Of a stretch of DNA of 64,000 bases, positions 8,533 through 16,906 are shown piece after piece. How positions within the stretch are numbered: the first letter of the stretch is position 1; every line of letters starts with the position of its first letter. The stretch lies in NCBI GenBank assembly GCA_902797435.1, contig CADBSV010000029.1, forward strand, positions 1-64,000, written 5' to 3'. The position numbers and the translations under genes were made by a program. The notes under the pieces were generated by a model that was given only the letters and a program-made list of their open reading frames with translations, ran no database searches and was not told the DNA's origin. This stretch comes from an uncultured Bacteroidia bacterium (lineage in GTDB: Bacteria > Bacteroidota > Bacteroidia > Bacteroidales > UBA932).

Positions 8533-9003
8533 TTAGAAAGTGATTTCCAGGATTTCGAACTTGATTACCCCGGCAGGAACCTGCGCTTCCACTACCTCGC
8601 CCTTGCCATGGCCTATGAGAGCCTTGGCGATGGGGGTGGTGGCGGCCAGCTTGCCCTTGGAAAAATCCGCCTCTTTCTCACCTACGATGGTGAAGGTCAT
8701 TACAGCCCCCGCATTCAGGTTCTTTACCTTAACGGTATTGAGCATCTGCACCTTTTCTGTGCTTATCTGGGAGGCGTCAACCACCTTGGCGTTCGCTATG
8801 GTATCCTGCAGACCTGCTATCTTGAGTTCGAGGAGCCCCTGCGCCTCACGGGCCGATTCGTATTCGGCATTCTCCGAAAGGTCGCCTTTCTCGCGGGCTT
8901 CCGCGATGGCGGCAGATATTACCGGACGCTGGGCGATCGCTTCCTCGAGTTCCTTCTTAAGTTTGTCGAGCCCGTCCTGGCTCATGTAGTGTACTTGTGG
9001 CAT
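8533..9003 (-). CDS. greA: Transcription elongation factor GreA
   Basis: GreA inserts its coiled coil into the secondary channel of RNA polymerase and stimulates cleavage of backtracked transcripts. The 156-residue protein has the N-terminal coiled coil, including an AIAEAREKGDLSENAEYESA motif with the acidic tip Asp-Leu-Ser-Glu-Asn-Ala-Glu, and the C-terminal FKBP-like domain. It is the first gene of an operon with the HIT and thioredoxin-fold genes. The leader carries a strong hairpin. Confidence 0.94.
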   Translation of the reverse strand: MPQVHYMSQDGLDKLKKELEEAIAQRPVISAAIAEAREKGDLSENAEYESAREAQGLLELKIAGLQDTIANAKVVDASQISTEKVQMLNTVKVKNLNAGAVMTFTIVGEKEADFSKGKLAATTPIAKALIGHGKGEVVEAQVPAGVIKFEILEITF

Positions 9004-9024
9004 AGTGTATAGTCAAATAAATGA

Positions 9025-9046
9025 GTTCTGCCGCTCCCGGCAGAAC
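9025..9046 (-). promoter_or_regulatory. Perfect hairpin in the greA leader
   Basis: A 9-bp perfect inverted repeat (9025-9033 with 9038-9046) with a four-base loop lies between the predicted greA promoter and the greA ATG. No T-run of terminator quality follows on the minus strand. It could be an attenuator or stability element of greA mRNA, or the 3' end of transcripts arriving from the upstream rpn-type gene. Confidence 0.5.
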
Positions 9047-9065
9047 CCTTGTTCGTAGCTTTATG

Positions 9066-9094
9066 CAAAGATATGAAAATTATTTTAAATACAA
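9066..9094 (-). promoter_or_regulatory. Promoter for greA
   Basis: On the minus strand: TTG (9094-9092), 18 bases, then TATCTTTG (9073-9066). The leader would be about 55 bases and include the hairpin at 9025-9046. Confidence 0.6.
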
Positions 9095-9098
9095 GCCT

Positions 9099-9968
9099 TT
9101 ACCAGGAACTCAACTCGGACACCGAAAAGCCGGTGCACTTCGACACCAGGTCTAAAGAAATACCATTGGCAATCATCGAACGGGCTACCTCTTCCCGACC
9201 TTTCTCCATCCCTTTCTCCATCCCTTTCTCCATCGCCACCTTACGTGCGTAATCCAACTGATTCTGTCTGTCGCGTTCCGTTGTCATTTCATGCTGATAT
9301 TTAACCCTTTCATCCGGAGCAAAATTAGCAATTTCCATCAACTTGAACAATATATCGAAAAATTTTTCTTTCAATTCCACGGGGCGGTTCTCAAATGTGT
9401 CCATGTGCGCAAGAGCGTAGCAAATCTTTTCCGTCATAGTTATACCGGGAGTATCATAACGCCTCGCGTTAGGAAGTTCGAGAAATACAAAATTCAAGCG
9501 ATCCGTCATAATGGCATGTGTAGAAGTCTCCTGGATGGCGAATCGAAACAGAAAACCTTCCTCTAGAGAGTGTTTTCTGAAATTAAGCAGACTAACAACA
9601 TATACCGGTGGATATTCATATGTCTTCTTCCCTTTCGGCAACTGTTTCTCTATCATCAAAGACGCATAGAAAAGGGCCCTGTCATAGAAATATTCCTGAT
9701 CATCCAGCTGCAATTCTACCGTAAACCGCTCTCCCGTTTCAGCATCAGTACACTCAACATCGAATACCGAATCATGGAGGTGCTTGTCGTGATTTGTACT
9801 TACCGTATTGGTGTAAGTGATCTTGTCGATTTTCCTTCCCGGGACAATCTCCTCCAGAAATAGTTTCAGCAACTCTTTGTCGCGTCCGAATGTTCTTTTG
9901 AATGTACTGTCGACAAGCACGCTTGCGTACCGCGACAGAATCTTTTCATTTGATTTTACCTCAACCAT
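9099..9968 (-). CDS. Rpn-type PD-(D/E)XK nuclease / transposase-like protein
   Basis: A 289-residue member of the Rpn/PDDEXK-transposase-like family, abundant in Bacteroidota. Rpn proteins of E. coli promote RecA-independent recombination and have DNA nuclease activity. Here the nuclease core is seen around residues 70-90, with Asp in FDVECT and Glu-Leu-Gln in FTVELQLDDQEYF. The C-terminal third is a charged helix containing three MEKG units encoded by a 12-base tandem repeat. The gene is much more AT-rich than greA. It stands alone at the left edge of the accessory region, beside one copy of the two-copy element described at 10086. Confidence 0.8.
   Translation of the reverse strand: MVEVKSNEKILSRYASVLVDSTFKRTFGRDKELLKLFLEEIVPGRKIDKITYTNTVSTNHDKHLHDSVFDVECTDAETGERFTVELQLDDQEYFYDRALFYASLMIEKQLPKGKKTYEYPPVYVVSLLNFRKHSLEEGFLFRFAIQETSTHAIMTDRLNFVFLELPNARRYDTPGITMTEKICYALAHMDTFENRPVELKEKFFDILFKLMEIANFAPDERVKYQHEMTTERDRQNQLDYARKVAMEKGMEKGMEKGREEVARSMIANGISLDLVSKCTGFSVSELSSW
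9200..9235 (-). repeat. 12-base tandem repeat, three copies, inside the rpn-type gene
   Basis: Three consecutive 12-base units (9200-9211, 9212-9223, 9224-9235, the last differing by one base) encode repeated Met-Glu-Lys-Gly. Unit gain or loss by slippage would stay in frame and only change helix length. Confidence 0.85.
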
Positions 9969-10319
9969 GGTTTTTATTTTCTATAAATCCATGGCTGCAA
10001 TGATATACAGAATTATTCCGTTCCAGGAGGTAAACAATGGAGTAAAAGTGAAATATTTACGTTTTTGAAGATTGAATAATTATCACTTGTGAATTGCTTT
10101 CGAATTACTGTCTTTGACAGACGCAATACAGCTTTTTTGGTAAACTTTTTTCATGACGGGACACGCATGGTGGAGGATAACGATTTCGCCTGTCCCTCAA
10201 TAGCTTAGTCTCCACCGGCAACAAAGGCACCGCTGCAGGAATTCAGACCATGTTCAGGAGACATTCAGCATGCGGCCGGCAGCATAACCCCTTTTGATTG
10301 TTTTATGCAAAGACAATCA
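9969..10319. other. Non-coding gap containing one copy of a two-copy element
   Basis: No protein gene is visible in this 351-base gap. It contains the element at 10086-10225 and, next to the GH92 stop codon, a 7-bp inverted repeat (10295-10301 with 10313-10319, 11-base loop) without a T-run. A perfect AGGAGG at 10025-10030 precedes an ATG whose frame stops after two codons, so it marks no gene. Confidence 0.7.
10086..10225 (+). repeat. Two-copy interspersed element, left copy (promoter-like 36-mer plus stem-loop)
   Basis: Positions 10087-10122 match 39775-39810 base for base over 36 bases, in the same orientation. The 36-mer contains TTG, 19 bases, then TGTCTTTG, one mismatch from the local promoter consensus, and an inner CTGTC-TTT-GACAG hairpin. 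About 45 bases after the 36-mer a second conserved block begins. It has GGTGGAGG at 10169-10176, a TAAC, a CTCAATA block, then CTCCACC at 10210-10216, which can pair with the GGTGGAG. The right copy keeps the same order with compensating length changes. The element may be a small RNA gene, a mobile repeat or a recombination site. Confidence 0.75.
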
Positions 10320-12323
10320 TCAATATTGTATAGTCATGGTTTTCCCAGAAACAATATCTTCATGGCAGATATGTAATTCATCCAGTGGAGTTCCGTCCAG
10401 AAAGACTTTTTTAATCAAATCGTCCGGAGCTTTCCTTCCCTTGGTTTTGATGGTAAACACTTTGTTTCCCGAACGAATCCGGACCTCATCGAAAACCGGA
10501 GAGAACACCTCATATCTGTCGCTACCTACCACGACCGGGTAGAAACCCATAGCGGAAAACGCATACCAGGCGCTCATAGTCCCGTCATCCTCATCCATTT
10601 CCGGGGCATACCCCTCAGGAGCGTTCTTGAACGCCTTGCCAACATATGGTTCCGGATATTCCGCATTTCCTCCATATATATGTATCATACTGTCATCAGA
10701 AAGATAATCGCGTACTACGGCCTGGGTTTTTTCCGGATGTCCAAGCATATTGAAGATGAAAGGCGTGTGAATATCTGGTTCATTACCTTGATTATACAGC
10801 CTGAGGTCAAAAAAACGGGACAATTGCGCTGAAAGCGTATCCTTGCCAACCCAAGAAGCCATTCTGTCGATATATGGGGGTACGGCCCAGCGGTATTGCC
10901 ATCGAGAGCCCTGATACATGCCGTTTTCCTTCATCCGTGCGAAGTCCGGGGTTATTGTCATAAAATCCTCCCTCCAGACCGTGTTGAACAACGAGTCTGA
11001 CAACTCTCCTGCCCGCGCCATCACATCATCCCGGCCAAGTATTTCACCAATCCTGGACAAACCCCATAAATCGTAAGCCGTCTCCAGTTTCTGGTCAAGA
11101 CGATCCTTCTCCATGTCCTTCAATATTTCCTTCCACATTCCGGGTATGCAGGAATTCAGATCGTATCCACGTATTCCCTTTACATACGCGTCCAAAAGTG
11201 CAAGTATAGTATGTTCCGTCCTTACAGTAGGAGCCGGTTCCATGGGCATGGCACGATTCCTCTTGCCGGTCCGGTACAGATCTGCAAGGGAGCGGGAAAT
11301 ATCCATCATATCCTCGGGCTCCAGAATCACCAGCATGGGGAACTTGGTCCTGAAAGTATCCCACATGCTCCAGGAACCATAATGAACTGTTCCTCCGGCA
11401 TCATATATCTCGTTGTCCGTTCCGCGGTACCTTCCATCAGGAGAATTAATGACCATCGGACTGTGATACAAACGGTAGAGTGATGTATAGAACAATGTCC
11501 TCTCATCGGAGGTACCTCCCTTGACTCTTACCTTGGACAGTCTTTCCTCCCAAAGTTTTTCAGCGCGGCGGCGTACGGCGGAGAAGGATTTCTTGCTCCA
11601 CCTGTCACAAACCAAGGCGGCGGCATCAGAATCGACGGAAGAGACTGCAATCCTTAACTCCACATTCTTCACATCTTCTCCGAATGTCATATCCAAACTC
11701 GACTCATCAGACGCTGTAATACTGAAATCTTTGTCAGAGACCAATTTAAACCAGAACTGATAACGACCGTTTGCACATGCATTAGGAGAGACTATATGTC
11801 CCGTTACAACTCTCGGCCCTTCAACGACATAACTGCATCCCGTCTTTCTGCCATCAAAAGAAGAAAGCAGATCCAGATGGAATGTCCTTCCCACTGCAGA
11901 CTTAAGGTCATAACGCTCTATCGCTTCATCTCCTGTGGATGTAAACTCACATGAGACTCCGTTGCTCAGGGTCGCGGCATAATAACCGGGACGGGCCACT
12001 TCTGTTTCCTTCAGAATCGAAACCGGCCCGCCTGCGGAACAAGGCAAAATACGCATATTGCCACCAACACCACGACAGCCGACTCCGGAAAGACGTGTGA
12101 TTGAGATGCCGGATATTTCGGGGACAGCATAATCATACCCGGCCTGCTGCCATGGCTTACTGTCCGGGCATACGGAGACCATTCCAAAAGGTACGCATGC
12201 AGCCGGAGATACCTGCCCGTGGTCTCCGGACGTACCGATAAACGGGTTCACATAGTCAAGGCATGTTTTTCCGCATGACATTGCAGAAACAGCCAACACA
12301 GAAATCAGTATAATCTTTTTCAT
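10320..12323 (-). CDS. GH92-type alpha-mannosidase-like lipoprotein (divergent)
   Basis: A 667-residue lipoprotein (lipobox Cys17) of glycoside hydrolase family 92, exo-acting calcium-dependent enzymes on alpha-mannosides. The N-terminal YVNPFIGTSGDHGQ and PFGMVSVCPDS segments, the GNEP motif carrying the catalytic-acid glutamate, and MSAWYAFSAMGFYPV near the C terminus are family hallmarks. The stretch before MSAW reads DEDDGT where typical members, including the second GH92 here, read NEDCGQ. The N-terminal sugar-binding loop also differs, so specificity may differ. It is the last gene of locus A, eight bases after the ECF sigma gene. Confidence 0.88.
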   Translation of the reverse strand: MKKIILISVLAVSAMSCGKTCLDYVNPFIGTSGDHGQVSPAACVPFGMVSVCPDSKPWQQAGYDYAVPEISGISITRLSGVGCRGVGGNMRILPCSAGGPVSILKETEVARPGYYAATLSNGVSCEFTSTGDEAIERYDLKSAVGRTFHLDLLSSFDGRKTGCSYVVEGPRVVTGHIVSPNACANGRYQFWFKLVSDKDFSITASDESSLDMTFGEDVKNVELRIAVSSVDSDAAALVCDRWSKKSFSAVRRRAEKLWEERLSKVRVKGGTSDERTLFYTSLYRLYHSPMVINSPDGRYRGTDNEIYDAGGTVHYGSWSMWDTFRTKFPMLVILEPEDMMDISRSLADLYRTGKRNRAMPMEPAPTVRTEHTILALLDAYVKGIRGYDLNSCIPGMWKEILKDMEKDRLDQKLETAYDLWGLSRIGEILGRDDVMARAGELSDSLFNTVWREDFMTITPDFARMKENGMYQGSRWQYRWAVPPYIDRMASWVGKDTLSAQLSRFFDLRLYNQGNEPDIHTPFIFNMLGHPEKTQAVVRDYLSDDSMIHIYGGNAEYPEPYVGKAFKNAPEGYAPEMDEDDGTMSAWYAFSAMGFYPVVVGSDRYEVFSPVFDEVRIRSGNKVFTIKTKGRKAPDDLIKKVFLDGTPLDELHICHEDIVSGKTMTIQY

Positions 12324-12330
12324 TTGAGAA

Positions 12331-12888
12331 TCATTTGCTTATCATATCGGAAAAACCGTCCCTGAGCTTTTGCAGGGCCTGAGACATACGATATTCAACA
12401 GTTTTTACAGAAATCCCGAGTTCCAATGCAATCTTTTTGTAAGACAAACCTTCAAATCTGTTCATCTTGAAAACTTTCCGCTGCGGTTCAGGAAGCTTTT
12501 CGAGCAAGGAGGTCAGACGTTTTTGAATTTCGTTTACGTTTTTATCGAAATCTACAGGTTCGACTTCTTCGATAACCGAAAGCCGAAGAGAATCAACGAC
12601 CTTCCGACCGATCTGGCCCCTGTTTATGTGGGAAAGACAGTTGTATTTTACTGCGGTATATAGGAAAGTGGATACCGAATTCCGGACGTTTATGGTGGAA
12701 CGCTTCTCCCAAAGATAGAGCATTACATCCTGAACGACATTTCCGGCATTGTCCCAATCGACGAACTGGCTGGCGTATGCCTGCAGGAGAGGGAAATACC
12801 TGCGAAAAAGCATATCGAAAGCGGCAATGTCGCTTTCTTTGCAAATCCTTTCCAGAAGCACCCTGTCCGTCTGAACCTCGCCTGCCAT
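12331..12888 (-). CDS. ECF-type RNA polymerase sigma-70 factor
   Basis: A 185-residue extracytoplasmic-function sigma factor. Region 2 spans about residues 20-90, with FRRYFPLLQAYASQF and the DVMLYLWEKR segment. Region 4 spans residues 125-175, with the helix-turn-helix LSYKKIALELGISVKTVEYR. In SusCD loci such factors usually pair with a FecR anti-sigma encoded beside them and receive a signal through the TonB-dependent receptor. Here FecR lies about 12 kb upstream at the other end of the operon, an unusual separation. It sits seven bases after the GLUG lipoprotein gene. Confidence 0.9.
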   Translation of the reverse strand: MAGEVQTDRVLLERICKESDIAAFDMLFRRYFPLLQAYASQFVDWDNAGNVVQDVMLYLWEKRSTINVRNSVSTFLYTAVKYNCLSHINRGQIGRKVVDSLRLSVIEEVEPVDFDKNVNEIQKRLTSLLEKLPEPQRKVFKMNRFEGLSYKKIALELGISVKTVEYRMSQALQKLRDGFSDMISK

Positions 12889-12894
12889 GATGTT

Positions 12895-15438
12895 TTACTT
12901 AAAAACCGGGGTATCCGCGCTGAAATCCCATACGGAAGAACTGAAACCAAGCCTTTCAGCTACTTCGGAGAGAGTTTCCCCCTCCTCGGCAGCCTTTCCG
13001 TGATACGGAGCATAATACGTTGCAGTATAATTCCATTTAAGGGAAGACAACTCATCGGAATCTTCTTGATCATAAAGGGTATTATAATCCCCCGTCATGC
13101 AAGTAAACACCATATCAGGACGGCGCACCCCCGAAGAATGTACATTATTAGCCATAGCCCTTCCGACCACAGCCCCGCATCCAAGGTTGGAGGCAGGATT
13201 GATAGCTCCAGTATTGCCTGCACGCAGTGTAACAAGGGAAGGGTTCCATGCTATACATCCTTCAACGTACACGTCTGAAGTGGTCTTTGCATTAGCCCCC
13301 TGGTCTTCTGCTCCAACTATTCCCCCAAGTCCATGACCACATTCAATCTCCATTGTTGAGAAACAGTTCCTTATGACATACCCATCTTGGGGCACGCCGA
13401 TTATCCCTCCTATACGATGATTGAAATCGTAGATTTTACCCGATGTGAAACAATTCTCGACCAGTACTCCTGAAGTCTTGGAAGACAAGGCATTGGCATA
13501 GCCTATCAGGCCGCCGGACAAGGATCCTCCGTTGGTCTGTGCAGTACGGTAACCGCTGGAATTCATTGTTCCCGTATATGAGCAACGTACAATACGGACA
13601 CCGTCTGCCTCTGTCCCCATGCTACCGACAAGTCCTCCGGTATAGCTCTTCTGGTCTGCTCGCGCGATGTTTCCGGAAACGTGACAAGAATCAATCAACA
13701 CATCGGAAGCGCGCAGCGTTCCTATGAATCCACCGCAAACATCTCCTGTTATTGAAGACATTTCAACTTTTGCGGTACAGCCAGAAATCGTAGAACCGGA
13801 AGCACCTGAGAATACGGAAGCGATGAAACCTCCGACATTCCCGGCACCTTTCGACACAGATGATTCAGAAGTGCATCTGATAATCTTAGCCTTGCCTGCT
13901 AGATGTCCTATGAATCCCCCGGCGTATGTAATCGTCGCAGAAGAAGTAACACTACCTATGTAAGAGCATCCTGACACTTCTGATTCGCCACGTATTGAGC
14001 CGATGAATCCTCCTGCGACTCTACCGGCATTAAGCACTACGCTGGCAGTCCCTGAACAGTTGGACACGATGCATCCTCCGTCGATGCGGCCGGCCAGCGA
14101 GCCGACATTGACCTCAGCAGCCGCACCAGAATGACTTACGGTACCAGAAACAAAGCAATTTTCTATCCTGGCTCCAGATGCCTGGCCTGCTATCATACCG
14201 GAAGGGGACGCCTGCGAAGCTGAAACAGTCAATGAAGCGCCTTTAACTTCCACATTCTTGATAAGCACCTCGCCTGCGTCAAGGGAAGACACGTACGCCG
14301 CGACAACTGCTGTTGGATTTACAGCCTCAAGATCTGACACAATCTCAGGATTCTCAAATACAAGGTCCTTCACAATTCCACTGAAGCGCCCGAAGAAACT
14401 GGGATACTTGACACCGCTCTTGAGCTTAAGCCCCGTAATCTTATGGCCCGCTCCGTCAAAATCAAACTGCATATCGCCATCGGTGACAATAGGAGTCCAC
14501 TCCTCTGACGAGAGATCGATATCTGCTGCCATTCGGAAACGGGTAACGCCTTCGGCGAGTTTTTCGCGCACCTGTAACATCTGCCCGATATCAGATATGA
14601 CAAACTCCGTATCCTCTCCGCCATTAACCTCCCATTCGGCATTTGCAGTGTCTATCTCCATTCGGAAACCACTGTCATATGAACCGGGAGTTGGCGAAAC
14701 AACCGCGCGTACCGTGGTTTCCCCGGAACGGGCTGTTAATTCGAAAGTGTCGCCTTCCGATAGTTCTATAGCATGGCAAGAGGTCTGAAATACTGCACGG
14801 AACTTCTGCTTAAACAAACCGACATCAATGCCGGGGAATTCAAGCCGGAGGGAGTCTCCGGGTTCCTGTGCATCATCGCTCGCATAAAAGACGGCTCTTG
14901 AAGCTTTCAGCGTCAAAGAATTAAGATACACGACCTGCCTTGGGAAAATCAGGTCCATGACAATAAGACCGTTTCCATGAAATTCGGCACCTCCCGCCAA
15001 CCTGGAAAGGCTGACTGTATCAGTAAGGGAAGAAAGGCCGGATACCGTAAAATACGAAACAGGTATCTCTTTATTCGCGCTGCGGTTTTGCACGTTAAAA
15101 ACATGTTGCTCCGCCGGAACATCAACGCCCGCTTCTGAATAATAGATGGAAAAAGATGTCCCTGGCACCGCTTCTCCGGAGAATCTTCCAAAAGAAGAAG
15201 AGAATCCCGGCAGAATCCTCCATATGCCGGACTCCTCACCGGAGACCCGCAGACAATCGCCGGCCTTCCAGGAGAACCTGCCATCAAGGGAAACCGGAAG
15301 CACCGGAGCCTGCTGCTGAGCGGCAGGATAAATGAGCGCCTCGTCCCCAGGGTCAAATTCAATCAGGGAAGAACCTTCCTTACAACCTGCCATAAGGAGC
15401 GCGGCAGCGAGACATGATATGATTACTCTATAATTCAT
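12895..15438 (-). CDS. GLUG-repeat surface lipoprotein (fimbrillin-like N-terminus)
   Basis: A large lipoprotein of 847 residues from the start chosen here (lipobox Cys19). The longer open frame starts 105 bases earlier inside the upstream gene and lacks a signal peptide. After the lipobox comes a region with SWKAGD and FSGEAVPG motifs resembling fimbrillin-like domains. From about residue 285 onward, many GLUG-type units follow (pattern GGFIGS...V..C...G.V), predicting a right-handed beta-helix on the cell surface. The C-terminal ~70 residues match those of the divergent paralogue at 26416. Its start overlaps the SGNH gene by 11 bases. It probably binds glycan or a host surface; the ligand is unknown. 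Confidence 0.75.
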   Translation of the reverse strand: MNYRVIISCLAAALLMAGCKEGSSLIEFDPGDEALIYPAAQQQAPVLPVSLDGRFSWKAGDCLRVSGEESGIWRILPGFSSSFGRFSGEAVPGTSFSIYYSEAGVDVPAEQHVFNVQNRSANKEIPVSYFTVSGLSSLTDTVSLSRLAGGAEFHGNGLIVMDLIFPRQVVYLNSLTLKASRAVFYASDDAQEPGDSLRLEFPGIDVGLFKQKFRAVFQTSCHAIELSEGDTFELTARSGETTVRAVVSPTPGSYDSGFRMEIDTANAEWEVNGGEDTEFVISDIGQMLQVREKLAEGVTRFRMAADIDLSSEEWTPIVTDGDMQFDFDGAGHKITGLKLKSGVKYPSFFGRFSGIVKDLVFENPEIVSDLEAVNPTAVVAAYVSSLDAGEVLIKNVEVKGASLTVSASQASPSGMIAGQASGARIENCFVSGTVSHSGAAAEVNVGSLAGRIDGGCIVSNCSGTASVVLNAGRVAGGFIGSIRGESEVSGCSYIGSVTSSATITYAGGFIGHLAGKAKIIRCTSESSVSKGAGNVGGFIASVFSGASGSTISGCTAKVEMSSITGDVCGGFIGTLRASDVLIDSCHVSGNIARADQKSYTGGLVGSMGTEADGVRIVRCSYTGTMNSSGYRTAQTNGGSLSGGLIGYANALSSKTSGVLVENCFTSGKIYDFNHRIGGIIGVPQDGYVIRNCFSTMEIECGHGLGGIVGAEDQGANAKTTSDVYVEGCIAWNPSLVTLRAGNTGAINPASNLGCGAVVGRAMANNVHSSGVRRPDMVFTCMTGDYNTLYDQEDSDELSSLKWNYTATYYAPYHGKAAEEGETLSEVAERLGFSSSVWDFSADTPVFK

Positions 15439-16894
15439 CCTGCTCAAGTTTTTCATAAATTTTCGAAGCCATATAAGCATGTCCCGCACTTTCGGGATGG
15501 AGAAGATTCTGGAACACCGAAACATTCTCGGGGCGGAAATCAACGAAGGGCAGAGAATAATGCTCCGTGATTTCCACTACCGAGTCGGCGTAGGCATCCG
15601 TGACCCTGTTGCCCACAATGACAAGAATCTTTGCTTCGGGATAGTTTGCCATAAGGTATCTCACCACATAGATGAAGGACTGGCGGAAGTTTCCCTCGAT
15701 TGCCAGTGCCCCCATTGAACTGTCATAATCATAATCGCCCAGGGCGACACCGTTCTGCGCCTGACAATCGTTGCTGCCTCCATGAAGGAGTATTATATCC
15801 GGGGCAACGAAATCCTTGCACCTGTAAGTAAAGCAGGAGTTCGCGCTCTTGCCGGAAGACGGAGCTACACAACTGCCGCTCCATGAACTGATTACATCCA
15901 GTTCACCATCGTAGTATTGGGTAGCAAGCACTCCCCAATATGTTTTCTCCCACGAGGTTACATCGGAACCGGAACGTGGATAATAATAACTGTACCCGGC
16001 CGGAATGACACCATTGAAAGTAGAAATAGAATCTCCGAGGACTCCTATCCTGACCTTCTTCCTTCCGGAAGATTCCTGGGAGGTTGCAGCATCTATAGAG
16101 AGAGTGTTTTCGTATCCGGCAAGAAGCGGCACTGCCGTATCCACGGGTACAGTGAAGGAGAAACCCTCTCCCGCAACTGTAATCTTGCCTGTAAAATTGC
16201 ATGGAATTACCGTAATGCCTATAGTTGCATGTGCAGAAGCTGTTCCCACAAGCACAGAATTAACTCCGGAACCGGTACACTCTACTGTCACAGTCCGAGA
16301 TTCATCGTAAAGTCTGTTGAACGCTTCCCGGGGAAGGGAGAGTTCGAGGTTCCCCGCAAGAGGGTAAGAATCGGATTCAACCGTAACGCTCTTTATGGCT
16401 TTGCCCGCCAGCAGTCCTTCCGAATCAAAAACATCCAGAAGCAGCCCGGCTGTAAGCGGGCGGGCAAGGGTGCTCACTTCTGAAGAAGAACCAATATCTG
16501 CAACCTCGCAGCAGAAAAGCATCCCGGAGAGGTCTTCTTTGGCAGATGCTGTCTTTTTAGCAATATAGGAGGGCACCATAAAGGTCTGTTTCTCATACAA
16601 GGCTCCTCTTGAGTAACACCACAGTTTTGTCGCATCTGCCGATACCGTCACATTCATCGACACCTTTCCGTTGTAAACGACAGAAGCCTTTGCGGCACTA
16701 CGGTCCCCTGCATTTGTAGCAAATCCTATGTACCCTGGCTGACAATAGTCGAAGGGCACGTTTCCCCAAGGGCTTGGAATGGTGATTTCGTTTTCAACGT
16801 TCACCTTCACCGTCCTCACAGGCTCCGCTTCCTGTGTCTTTCCACAGGACAGAACCGCAAGCATGGCGCAACAGAATAAGAGTATCTTTTTCAT
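15428..16894 (-). CDS. SGNH/GDSL-type hydrolase lipoprotein
   Basis: A 488-residue lipoprotein (lipobox Cys17). Residues 20-270 form an all-beta accessory region. The C-terminal ~210 residues are an SGNH esterase-like domain: GDS with nucleophile Ser289, and HGGSNDC around residues 371-377 with the oxyanion Asn. The last block is HPESAGH with catalytic His466, but the residue three before that His is Asn463 instead of the usual Asp. Family members remove acetyl or other esters from carbohydrates, which suits a polysaccharide-utilisation operon. It precedes the GLUG gene with overlap. Confidence 0.8.
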   Translation of the reverse strand: MKKILLFCCAMLAVLSCGKTQEAEPVRTVKVNVENEITIPSPWGNVPFDYCQPGYIGFATNAGDRSAAKASVVYNGKVSMNVTVSADATKLWCYSRGALYEKQTFMVPSYIAKKTASAKEDLSGMLFCCEVADIGSSSEVSTLARPLTAGLLLDVFDSEGLLAGKAIKSVTVESDSYPLAGNLELSLPREAFNRLYDESRTVTVECTGSGVNSVLVGTASAHATIGITVIPCNFTGKITVAGEGFSFTVPVDTAVPLLAGYENTLSIDAATSQESSGRKKVRIGVLGDSISTFNGVIPAGYSYYYPRSGSDVTSWEKTYWGVLATQYYDGELDVISSWSGSCVAPSSGKSANSCFTYRCKDFVAPDIILLHGGSNDCQAQNGVALGDYDYDSSMGALAIEGNFRQSFIYVVRYLMANYPEAKILVIVGNRVTDAYADSVVEITEHYSLPFVDFRPENVSVFQNLLHPESAGHAYMASKIYEKLEQDEL

Positions 16895-16906
16895 TGTCTC
16901 GCTTTT

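Noticed and set aside
9099..9968. Insertion sequence carrying a transposase
   Set aside because: The Rpn-type protein is called transposase-like by family name only. No terminal inverted repeats or target duplication were seen around it.
10025..10045. Perfect AGGAGG before an ATG
   Set aside because: The frame is ATG-GAG-TAA, two codons only. Strong Shine-Dalgarno sequences are also not typical of this phylum.
15439..15543. N-terminal extension of the first GLUG lipoprotein
   Set aside because: The extra 35 codons lie inside the SGNH gene and hide the lipoprotein signal peptide that starts at 15438.
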